Below, piece by piece: positions 24,587 to 31,013 of a stretch of 64,000 bases of DNA. Within the stretch, counting starts at the first letter, position 1; every line of letters begins with the position of its first letter. The notes beneath the pieces are model-generated. The model was not told where the DNA came from, ran no database searches, and saw only the letters and a list, made by a program, of their open reading frames with translations. A program made the translations under genes and the position numbers. The stretch is from Lachnospiraceae bacterium (GTDB taxonomy: Bacteria > Bacillota > Clostridia > Lachnospirales > Lachnospiraceae), in assembly GCA_016280395.1 (NCBI GenBank), contig JAEEGQ010000151.1:47127-111126 (forward strand), written 5' to 3'.

Positions 24587-24988
24587 GTGGGAGAGCAAAA
24601 GAAGATCACAGGAGTACTGGTAAAGAAAGACAAGGCCAGCATCGTTTCCGTAGCGGACGAGCTCGAGGAGTATTACAAGCTCCTCGGATGCAGCCTGATA
24701 GAGATAGTCGACAGAAGGATAGCGCCGGATCACACAAAGAAGCTGTTCAGCATCGTATGTGACGAAGAAGGCCTTTGCAAGAACGAGCCCCGCATATCGG
24801 CGATAAGCTCTTTTGGCGAGATCGATCTGGTGGGAGACCTCTTCATAACCGGCGCATCAAAGAACGGACACCTGACAAGCCTTGAAGCGGATGACGCGGA
24901 TGAGATCTTAAAGGCATGCAGGATGATACCTACGGAGCGGCACCCCGAAGGCATAATGATACTGACAAAGTGCGACCAGCTGATGTAG
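24587..24988 (+). CDS. Hypothetical protein (GTG start), SOS operon gene 2
   Basis: 133 aa starting at GTG with AAAGGAG upstream. Alternating strands and helices (KKITGVLVKKDKASIVSVADELEEYYKLLG, LFSIVCDEEGLCKNEPRISAISSFGEIDLVGDLFITGA). The composition is that of a compact cytoplasmic alpha/beta protein; no motif or family is recognised. Confidence 0.55.
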   Translation: MGEQKKITGVLVKKDKASIVSVADELEEYYKLLGCSLIEIVDRRIAPDHTKKLFSIVCDEEGLCKNEPRISAISSFGEIDLVGDLFITGASKNGHLTSLEADDADEILKACRMIPTERHPEGIMILTKCDQLM

Positions 24989-25008
24989 TTCGGCAGAAGG
25001 AGGAGACT

Positions 25009-25341
25009 ATGGGTAAGGAATTAACGGTACACGTACTGTTTAGGTTTTTCAAGAAGTCAGGGAAGATCGAGAAGACGGTCACGGCGCTCGGCAGCGCACA
25101 GCTGAACATGTGGGCGATGCTCAATACTCCGAAGAACCGCTCATGCCTGGTGTTTGAGCGCGAGTCCGGCAGGCTCGTCTTTGCCACGGAAGGGACGGAC
25201 CATTTACCGATAGTAAGGAATGAAAAGGAATGCGCCGGAGAAACATGCAAGGACTATAGCATTCCGCTCGATATACTCCATGGCATCACCGATCCCCGGT
25301 TCGATACCGAAGAAGAGGAGGCGGCGGCAGTCAATGGATAA
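25009..25341 (+). CDS. Hypothetical protein, SOS operon gene 3
   Basis: 110 aa, start at 25009 preceded by AAGGAGGAG. Beta-rich first half (LTVHVLFRFFKKSGKIEKTVTALGS) and acidic C-terminus (DTEEEEAAAVNG). The following gene starts within its 3' end. No family is recognised. Confidence 0.5.
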   Translation: MGKELTVHVLFRFFKKSGKIEKTVTALGSAQLNMWAMLNTPKNRSCLVFERESGRLVFATEGTDHLPIVRNEKECAGETCKDYSIPLDILHGITDPRFDTEEEEAAAVNG

Positions 25342-25678
25342 GGTGCGAAAGAGATATTGGATCTCAAACGAGAACTGGATATTCAATCTTGAGTCGATGC
25401 ACGACAAAATGCTCGCCATAGGTGAGGAACTTGATGACGGGACCATAAACGGTCCCGTCGAGATACTCGGACATGTGGCCGACAGCTCATATGACCTGGA
25501 GGCACTCAAGGAAGAGTGCAGCGACCTTTTAAGTGCCGCAAAATCCCGCCCGTTAAGCGAGGAAGAGTACGCCAACGCGCGAGAGATAGTCTACTGGAGG
25601 GCTGCGAACCGGTATCTTACGTGTATGGCAGCAGGCATGTGCGAACATGACGCGGGGCAGGAGTTCAACGGGCTATAA
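25334..25678 (+). CDS. Hypothetical protein, SOS operon gene 4
   Basis: 114 aa from an ATG overlapping the previous stop by 8 nt, with GAGGAGG further upstream. Helical and acidic (LESMHDKMLAIGEELDDG, YDLEALKEECSDLLSAAK). It contains NRYLTCMAAGMCEHD near the C-terminus. No family is recognised. Confidence 0.5.
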   Translation: MDKVRKRYWISNENWIFNLESMHDKMLAIGEELDDGTINGPVEILGHVADSSYDLEALKEECSDLLSAAKSRPLSEEEYANAREIVYWRAANRYLTCMAAGMCEHDAGQEFNGL

Positions 25679-25691
25679 GAGAAAGGACAAC

Positions 25692-25883
25692 ATGGACATG
25701 GAAGAAAAGATCAAGGAGCTGCTCGAGGAAAAGGTAGGCGAGGTCTATCAGCACTTTCAGAAAGAGCTTGGCATTGAGGCCGGCAGAACATCGCCCATGC
25801 AGCTCTTCGTACATGAAGAATTGCTCGGGGAGCTGGCGGCACAGATCAGCGCCGTACTCAAATGCGAGATGCAGCAGGGGTAA
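25692..25883 (+). CDS. Small helical protein, SOS operon gene 5
   Basis: 63 aa, start preceded by AAAGGA. Strongly helical (MEEKIKELLEEKVGEVYQHFQKELGIEAG... and EELLGELAAQISAVLKCEMQQG) with heptad-like leucine spacing, so possibly a small coiled-coil or dimerising protein. Confidence 0.5.
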   Translation: MDMEEKIKELLEEKVGEVYQHFQKELGIEAGRTSPMQLFVHEELLGELAAQISAVLKCEMQQG

Positions 25884-25938
25884 GAGCCTGAAAAGAGGCA
25901 GCAGGCAGATGTCACCCGGTGACATCAGGAGGATATGT

Positions 25939-26115
25939 ATGAGCGAACAGATATTAAGACAGATATTATGCAGGCTCCCAAAGGGAGAGCACTTCAAAAA
26001 GGCATTCATGCTCCGCGATGATATCAGGCTCATATCGGAAGACGATCTCGGACAGGAATATGTCTACAAGGTCTCCTTCATGGATGACGGGACGATACGG
26101 CTGACAAAGGTGTGA
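25939..26115 (+). CDS. Small hypothetical protein, SOS operon gene 6
   Basis: 58 aa, start at 25939 preceded by AGGAGG. Pattern EQILRQILCRLPKGEHFKKAF then beta strands (YVYKVSFMDDGTIRLTKV). The closing segment GTIRLTKV resembles the GTIRITRL segment of the 23413-23934 protein, but this is too short to argue homology. Confidence 0.45.
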   Translation: MSEQILRQILCRLPKGEHFKKAFMLRDDIRLISEDDLGQEYVYKVSFMDDGTIRLTKV

Positions 26116-26133
26116 CGAACAGGAGAAAAACGC

Positions 26134-26226
26134 ATGAGTTCGGTCAAAAAGAAGCTGGAGACAGGCACCCATGTAATGAGCCGCGGATATGACTTTGGCA
26201 ACAATCGCGGAGTGATAATCGATTAA
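26134..26226 (+). CDS. Very small ORF, end of the SOS operon
   Basis: 30 codons from an ATG with AGGAG at good spacing: SSVKKKLETGTHVMSRGYDF followed by GNNRGVIID. Basic and short; possibly a genuine microprotein because of the ribosome-binding site and operon position, but it could be non-functional. Confidence 0.35.
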   Translation: MSSVKKKLETGTHVMSRGYDFGNNRGVIID

Positions 26227-26272
26227 TAGAGACTAATCTCTCTGACTATACATCTGACACCTCCTTCCAGAA

Positions 26273-26300
26273 CGGCGGGCGGCGGAAAAAAACCGCCGCC
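26273..26300 (+). terminator. GC-rich hairpin upstream of the nuclease promoter
   Basis: CGGCGG and CCGCCG arms around an A-run, with extra pairing outside. No T-tract on the plus strand; probably ends or insulates the SOS operon just before the promoter at 26316-26344. Confidence 0.4.
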
Positions 26301-26315
26301 GAACTGCCGGATTTT

Positions 26316-26344
26316 TCGCAAAAATTCTTTTCCCTGCTCATAAT
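26316..26344 (+). promoter_or_regulatory. TCGCAA-N17-CATAAT promoter driving the nuclease operon
   Basis: Rightward TCGCAA, 17 nt ending CCCTGCT, CATAAT. A short leader leads to AAAGGAGGAG and the ATG at 26379. Confidence 0.7.
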
Positions 26345-26378
26345 AGGAATGAGGATCCCAAAAAGGAGGAGAAAAAAC

Positions 26379-27200
26379 ATGAAAAAGATCTTAGCATTGC
26401 TGATCGCATTAATGCTTGTCTGCACCGGATGCGGAGTGTCTGAAGAGACCAAGCTCGCCATGCGGAAAAAATCGGCGAACCAGGAGAACTTCCACGTGGT
26501 CGCGCAGCACATCTGGAGCGACCTGACGGATCTGACGGAAAACGCGGTGGAGACTATAACAGACGGGTATAATACCTATGCTCCGATGGCAAAGGAAAAG
26601 GCAGAGGATATCATAAGCAATGCAAAGGAAAACGGCCCTGATATCGTCCGCGACTATGTTGATCATCAGACCGAGTTCTGGGGCGATGCTATTGATTCCA
26701 TAACAGGAAAGGCTCCTGTGATGCCCGAAGGCGTAGAGCTCGAGGGTCCGTTCACGATACTGTGGGTTTCCGACGGAGATACCTTCGCCGTAAAAAATAA
26801 CGGAAAAGAAACATATGTTCGCATTACGGGTGTCGATACCCCTGAGTCGGTCGCTTCGGACGACTATCTCACAAAGAGCGGCAAGTCCAATTCGGACGAG
26901 GGCCGCGAAGCCTCTGCCTTCACAAAAGACCTGTTAAAGAAGACTGGCATGAAGGTATGGCTCGAAAAGGACGTCCAGGAGGAGGACACATACGGACGCT
27001 GGCTCCGCTATGCCTACATTAACGTTGACGGACAGCTGCGGATGCTGAATGAGATACTCCTGGAAGAGGGGATGGCAAGGATGATGACGATCGCCCCGAA
27101 TATAAAATATGCAGACACTGTATTTAAGGACGCGCAGCAACGTGCCATCGAAGAACACAAAGGCTTTTGGGACACCGGCTTTTACAAGGAGGAAGAATGA
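26379..27200 (+). CDS. Secreted/lipoprotein thermonuclease-like nuclease (SNase domain)
   Basis: 273 aa, start at 26379 preceded by AAAGGAGGAG. The N-terminus KKILALLIALMLVCTGCG is a signal peptide with a lipobox-like VCTGC, so it is probably a membrane-anchored lipoprotein. After a helical linker, residues about 125-270 form a staphylococcal-nuclease domain with the expected catalytic elements: DGDTFAV, VRITGVDTPE (Arg, Asp, Glu) and YGRWLRYAY (second Arg), then LLEEGMARM and EEHKGFW. It should cleave DNA or RNA at the cell surface. It is coupled by ATGA to the next gene. It could help nucleotide scavenging or process incoming or outgoing DNA; the latter is speculation from its plasmid promoter. 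Confidence 0.82.
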   Translation: MKKILALLIALMLVCTGCGVSEETKLAMRKKSANQENFHVVAQHIWSDLTDLTENAVETITDGYNTYAPMAKEKAEDIISNAKENGPDIVRDYVDHQTEFWGDAIDSITGKAPVMPEGVELEGPFTILWVSDGDTFAVKNNGKETYVRITGVDTPESVASDDYLTKSGKSNSDEGREASAFTKDLLKKTGMKVWLEKDVQEEDTYGRWLRYAYINVDGQLRMLNEILLEEGMARMMTIAPNIKYADTVFKDAQQRAIEEHKGFWDTGFYKEEE

Positions 27201-27796
27201 CGAAACCGACACATCAGGCATTTGCCTTAATGCTCACGGGAGCAGGGATAGTTGCAGTAAGGAAGTCTGGGCACGATATATCAAACCTGAACGCGCTCAT
27301 CACCCTTGCGGCAGCTTCTTACGGTTCATTACTGCCCGACATTGACGATCCAAGGTCGTGGGCCGGTCATCATCTGGTACTTTTCGCCCTGCCTTACTGG
27401 ATATTCCGGGCAGTTGCGAAATTCCTCGGCTGGCTCTTCCGGAGCAAGGTGATCAAAGAGTATTCCGACGAGCTCGGGCACCGTAAGATCCTGCACTATC
27501 CGACCACGTACCTTGTTTCTTTTGCATCCGCCATCATCATCCTTAAATCTACCGCTTATAGGAATGACGCCGTTCCGTTCTGGCTTCTGTGCCTCATAAC
27601 AGGCCTCATGCTCCTTGGGCCGATATCGCATGCAATCGGAGATGCCTGCTTCGGTTCCCTGAAGCTCCTGGCACCATTTTGCAACAAGAGCTTTTCCTTT
27701 ACACCGTTCTCTACAGGATCGATAGTTGAAAAGCTGGTGCTTCTGGTACTGGTCATAGTTGACATACCATTGCTGATGAGTATATTCCGGGCATAG
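27197..27796 (+). CDS. Membrane-bound metal-dependent hydrolase (YdjM/DUF457-like)
   Basis: 199 aa, ATG at 27197 overlapping the previous stop as ATGA, with AAGGAGG upstream. Contains the family's metal-binding pattern: HQAFA near the N-terminus, LLPDIDDPRSWAGHH, a central HRKILHYP and HAIGDACFG, separated by four or five hydrophobic segments. Homologues are annotated as LexA-regulated membrane hydrolases of unknown substrate. Pairing with a surface nuclease suggests a joint envelope function. Confidence 0.75.
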   Translation: MTKPTHQAFALMLTGAGIVAVRKSGHDISNLNALITLAAASYGSLLPDIDDPRSWAGHHLVLFALPYWIFRAVAKFLGWLFRSKVIKEYSDELGHRKILHYPTTYLVSFASAIIILKSTAYRNDAVPFWLLCLITGLMLLGPISHAIGDACFGSLKLLAPFCNKSFSFTPFSTGSIVEKLVLLVLVIVDIPLLMSIFRA

Positions 27797-27802
27797 ACAT
27801 AT

Positions 27803-27831
27803 TTGAAAACGGAAACAAATTAAGTTATAAT
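27803..27831 (+). promoter_or_regulatory. Promoter of the sigma-factor gene
   Basis: TTGAAA, 17-nt spacer, TATAAT. It lacks both the GCAA -35 and the CTGCT spacer end of the shared promoter family, so it looks like a housekeeping-type promoter. Confidence 0.65.
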
Positions 27832-27911
27832 CTTGTGTAAAAGAAATCCTGCATGTACAGGTATAAAAAAGATAAAGAGCTATATAAGAGAGCGGAAGGA
27901 GGTGCTCGTAA

Positions 27912-28793
27912 ATGGCAGAAGATAAATACATGAACGCAGCTGAAGAAAAAGCCTTTTTCGAACGCATAAAGGCCGGAAGAAAAGCAGCCGGAAAGAAAAA
28001 GAACTTTGAACTCTACGGGATTGGCGATGAATCCCAGCTTGAAGAGTATGACAGACTGATCGCTGACGGAGAGAAAGCCAGAAACGAGCTTCCTAACTTT
28101 TACGGAAACCTGATATCGAGCCTCGCATCGAAGTATTTCAAATCCGGTATCCCCGAAGATGATCTTCTCCAGGAAGGCATGCACATGCTCTACGAGGCTG
28201 CGGAAACATATGATGCGGAGACCGGACGCTTTACAACTTACCTCCAGAGGATCGTGGTCGATACATTTAATACGATGATCCAGAATGACAGTCTCCTCAC
28301 ACAGAAACGCGCGATGAGGGATGCAAGGAAGAACTATGAAAACACAGTGAACGAGCTTGCGGCCAAAGGTATCAAAAATCCCACGGATGAACAGGTCTCA
28401 AAACAGAGCGGATTAACCCTCGATATGGTAAAGACGATCAGGGGAATGGGAAGTTATTCCTCAAAGGGAGCAACCGTAGTTTCTCTTGATGAACGGATAG
28501 GGGATGATAATGATGGAACCCTGATAGACCTCATCTCCGGAGAAGAAGATATCGTGGATGGGATACTTACCGAGATAATGAAGGAATCGTTAAACAAAGC
28601 GATGGCCGAAAGACTGACAAAAGAAGAGGAGATAGTGATTAGAGATCGGTACGGCCTTAACGAAGAGCAGACGACCATCAGCCGCGAAGATATAGCAAAG
28701 AAGCTCGGTCTGACGGTCACATCCGTGAGAATGCTCGAGCGCAGCGCGAAGATCAAGCTGGCCATGATGAGTAAATTAAAAGATCTGCTCTGA
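27912..28793 (+). CDS. Replicon-encoded sigma-70-family RNA polymerase sigma factor
   Basis: 293 aa, ATG preceded by AAGGAGG. Region 2 lies at about residues 60-130: LISSLASKYFKSGIPEDDLLQEGMHMLYEAAETYD and GRFTTYLQRIVVDTF correspond to 2.1-2.4. A region-3-like segment (NPTDEQVSKQSGLTLDMVKTIRG) follows, then SLDERIGDDNDGTLIDLI and region 4 at about 220-288 with the helix-turn-helix SREDIAKKLGLTVTSVRMLERSAKIKL. This is the organisation of group 2/3 sigma factors, not the shorter ECF type. A sigma factor on a plasmid next to partition genes suggests a dedicated regulon; the eleven-copy promoter family in this window is the obvious candidate, by inference only. Confidence 0.85.
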   Translation: MAEDKYMNAAEEKAFFERIKAGRKAAGKKKNFELYGIGDESQLEEYDRLIADGEKARNELPNFYGNLISSLASKYFKSGIPEDDLLQEGMHMLYEAAETYDAETGRFTTYLQRIVVDTFNTMIQNDSLLTQKRAMRDARKNYENTVNELAAKGIKNPTDEQVSKQSGLTLDMVKTIRGMGSYSSKGATVVSLDERIGDDNDGTLIDLISGEEDIVDGILTEIMKESLNKAMAERLTKEEEIVIRDRYGLNEEQTTISREDIAKKLGLTVTSVRMLERSAKIKLAMMSKLKDLL

Positions 28794-28816
28794 AAAGAGG
28801 AATAAAGAAAGATGGA

Positions 28817-28849
28817 AAGTGCGGTATACCAATCATATGCCGCACTTTT
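28817..28849 (+). terminator. Terminator of the sigma-factor gene
   Basis: AAAGTGCGG and CCGCACTTT arms form a stem-loop followed by TTTTCTG. The arm contains GCGGTATA, the same half-site as in the centromere palindromes that follow. Confidence 0.65.
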
Positions 28850-28876
28850 TCTGTTGCCGGCACTCCGTCCCTTACC

Positions 28877-29128
28877 GCGGTATAAAATTTATACCGCACC
28901 TATCTGCCACCATTACTTACCGCGGTATAAAATTTATACCGCGCCTGCTTGATACCGTCCCTTAACGTGGTACAAAATATGTACCGCACCTATCTGCCAC
29001 CATTACTTACCGCGGTATAAAATTTATACCGCACCTGCTTGATTCCATCATCCCTTATCGCGGTACAAAATTTATACCGCACCTGCCTGATACCATCATC
29101 CCTTACCGTGGTATAAAATTTGTACCGC
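28877..29128. repeat. Six-copy palindromic array, probable centromere for ParAB
   Basis: Six copies of GCGGTATA-N5-TATACCGC (three exact, three with single or paired changes to GTGG or GTAC) start at 28877, 28922, 28977, 29012, 29060 and 29108, spaced 35-55 bp. The intervening sequence is itself partly repeated (CACCTATCTGCCACC, CACCTGCYTGAT). The array lies just downstream of parB. The palindrome differs from the canonical chromosomal parS (TGTTNCACGTGAAACA). ParB binding is inferred from position and repetition. Confidence 0.7.
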
Positions 29129-29184
29129 AGCCCCAAGAACGGCTTCAAAACAGGAAGGACTGCCCAAGAACCTGCAATAAAAAA

Positions 29185-29213
29185 AGAGCCGGGGCGTCAA
29201 TTCCCCAGCTCTT
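29185..29213 (-). terminator. Terminator of the relaxation-like/parA/parB operon
   Basis: AGAGCTGGGG and CCCCGGCTCT arms followed on the minus strand by TTTTTTT, directly after the parB stop codon. Confidence 0.75.
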
Positions 29214-29218
29214 ACTGT

Positions 29219-30232
29219 TTATTTTGCAATGTTGTTTAAGTAATAGGTTACGCTGTCTTTGTTCTTGTTGAGGATCCATACCATGGCGTCCTCAATCTGA
29301 GCACCGGTATAATTCGGCGGGAAGAACCTGGCAATATCCGGGCGGATGGAAGAGGTGGGCCGTCTTGTCACTTTTTCTTCTTTTGCCCTTTCACGCATGC
29401 CTTCATGCCTGTATACGATCTCCTCAAAACTCTCTTTCGTGATCGCCCCGGCCCTATCAGCCGCCAAGATCTCTTTCAGACAATCTTCCTCGAGCTTTAT
29501 CCTGCCGTTCTGGCATAAGATGTCTTCTATCATCTCCCTGACGGGACTACTCATCTTATATACCAGGGAAAATGCAAGGCTCTCGTTCAATCTCTTCTGA
29601 TCCACCATATCCATGAGCAGGTCACCGAGGTTATAAAGATTGAGGCACTGGGAGATCTTTGCGGGGCTGACGCCGAATTCCTTTGCAATGAGGCTTCTTG
29701 TACGCCCGCCGTCCTTATCATCTTCAAGCGCCCTTCTCTTCAGGATAATATAATACCTGATGCCTATGCTCTTTGCTCTTTCTGACGGGAGCAGCTTTTT
29801 ACGGTGTTCGTTGGAGCTTACGACACAAAGAAGCGCGTCTTCGTCATTGTAATCGACAACGATGCAGGGGACCATTCCAATCCCCGCTTCCTTGGCAGCA
29901 CACTTTCTCCGGTGGCCCGAGAGGATCTCGTATTCTCCATCCTTCTGCTTGCGAACGATGAGCGGGTTAAGGATACCTTCATCTCTGACCGATGAGACAA
30001 GCGCATCCATGCTCTTGTCATAGATGACCTTGAACGGATGGTTCCTGAATGGCTGGAGCTTTTCGATGGGGATGTCGACTATATCCTTATCAGTCTTCCC
30101 GATGCCTTCTGTGGGCGATATATATACGCTTGCCCCCATACTGGTGTTAATCTCGATATCTTCTGCATTAAAGATGTTCCCAAGAGACGAGAGGGATGAT
30201 TCGCTGTTAAAACTCGGGTTATTCACAGGCAA
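29219..30232 (-). CDS. parB: ParB-family partition protein
   Basis: 337 aa. The N-terminal ParB/Srx domain carries IPIEKLQPFRNHPF and the CTP-binding motif ILSGHRRKCAAKEAG (GxxR type), then SSNEHRKKLLPSERAKSI. The central HTH is SLIAKEFGVSPAKISQCLNLYNL, and the C-terminal helical dimerisation region ends in YYLNNIAK. The start overlaps the upstream parA by 14 nt. It is expected to load on its centromere, presumably the palindrome array at 28877-29128, and stimulate ParA. The first 60 residues are a variable linker. Confidence 0.9.
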   Translation of the reverse strand: MPVNNPSFNSESSLSSLGNIFNAEDIEINTSMGASVYISPTEGIGKTDKDIVDIPIEKLQPFRNHPFKVIYDKSMDALVSSVRDEGILNPLIVRKQKDGEYEILSGHRRKCAAKEAGIGMVPCIVVDYNDEDALLCVVSSNEHRKKLLPSERAKSIGIRYYIILKRRALEDDKDGGRTRSLIAKEFGVSPAKISQCLNLYNLGDLLMDMVDQKRLNESLAFSLVYKMSSPVREMIEDILCQNGRIKLEEDCLKEILAADRAGAITKESFEEIVYRHEGMRERAKEEKVTRRPTSSIRPDIARFFPPNYTGAQIEDAMVWILNKNKDSVTYYLNNIAK

Positions 30233-31013
30233 GGACCTCCTTCACAAGACTGCTGTATGCCTCACGGTGCTCCTTTTCTGCACCGCCAAATGAAAAGATG
30301 CTCTTCGAGCAGTCAGACGCTCTTTCAAAACTTACCGCCAAGGGAATATATGTCTTGTAAATGGGAATATTGGACTTGGCTGCAACCTCCCGGATGTCGT
30401 TCACGCGGTCCTTTGAATAGAGGTTATCTCTGCGCACCATCGTGAGCAGCAGGCCTCCGACCTTGAGTCTGCCATTGAGGACTTTCTTGATACGGAATAT
30501 GGTCTTAAACATCGATTTTAATGATCTGAACGAGAGCGCGTCAGCCTTGATCGGGATGATTACCTCATCCGAGGCCACCAAAGCATTTACAGAAAATAAT
30601 CCGAGAGAGGGCATGCAGTCGATGATGATGTAATCGTATTCGCTCTTAAGGGGTTTTAGTATCGTCTCAAGAACGCGTTCACGGTTCATGGCAGTTACGA
30701 GCAGCATCTCGACATCACAAAGGTCGATGTTCGTGGGCAGCAAGTCAACGCCCTCGTCGTTCTTTAAGAGCCCATCATGCGGATCGAAGGCCTCTCCCGA
30801 GACCACCTTTTTCATCGTGTCGGCAATGGTGTATTCAAGATCATCAGTATCGGGCCATCCAAGAGATGCGGTAAGATCGCTCTGGGGATCAAAGTCCACC
30901 ATCAGGACGCGCTTTCCCTCACGCGCAAGGCCGATACCAAGGTTTACAGATGTCGTGGTCTTGGCTACCCCGCCTTTCTGGCTGCATACAGAGATGATTT
31001 TTGCCTTATCCAT
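30219..31013 (-). CDS. parA: ParA-family partition ATPase (type Ia/Soj-like)
   Basis: 264 aa. Deviant Walker A KGGVAKTT at about residues 13-20, Walker A' VDFDPQSDLT, Walker B YDYIIIDCMPSLGL. It is a Soj-like ParA that pairs with the overlapping parB; it also overlaps the upstream large gene by 8 nt, so the three genes are co-translated. It differs clearly from the small ParA at 1051-1812. All three genes share the promoter at 32877-32905. Confidence 0.9.
   Translation of the reverse strand: MDKAKIISVCSQKGGVAKTTTSVNLGIGLAREGKRVLMVDFDPQSDLTASLGWPDTDDLEYTIADTMKKVVSGEAFDPHDGLLKNDEGVDLLPTNIDLCDVEMLLVTAMNRERVLETILKPLKSEYDYIIIDCMPSLGLFSVNALVASDEVIIPIKADALSFRSLKSMFKTIFRIKKVLNGRLKVGGLLLTMVRRDNLYSKDRVNDIREVAAKSNIPIYKTYIPLAVSFERASDCSKSIFSFGGAEKEHREAYSSLVKEVLACE

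Noticed and set aside
28877..29128. Regularly repeated palindromes considered as a CRISPR array
   Set aside because: The units are full palindromes, intervals vary from 35 to 55 bp with partly repeated intervening sequence, and no cas genes are present; a centromere next to parB fits better.
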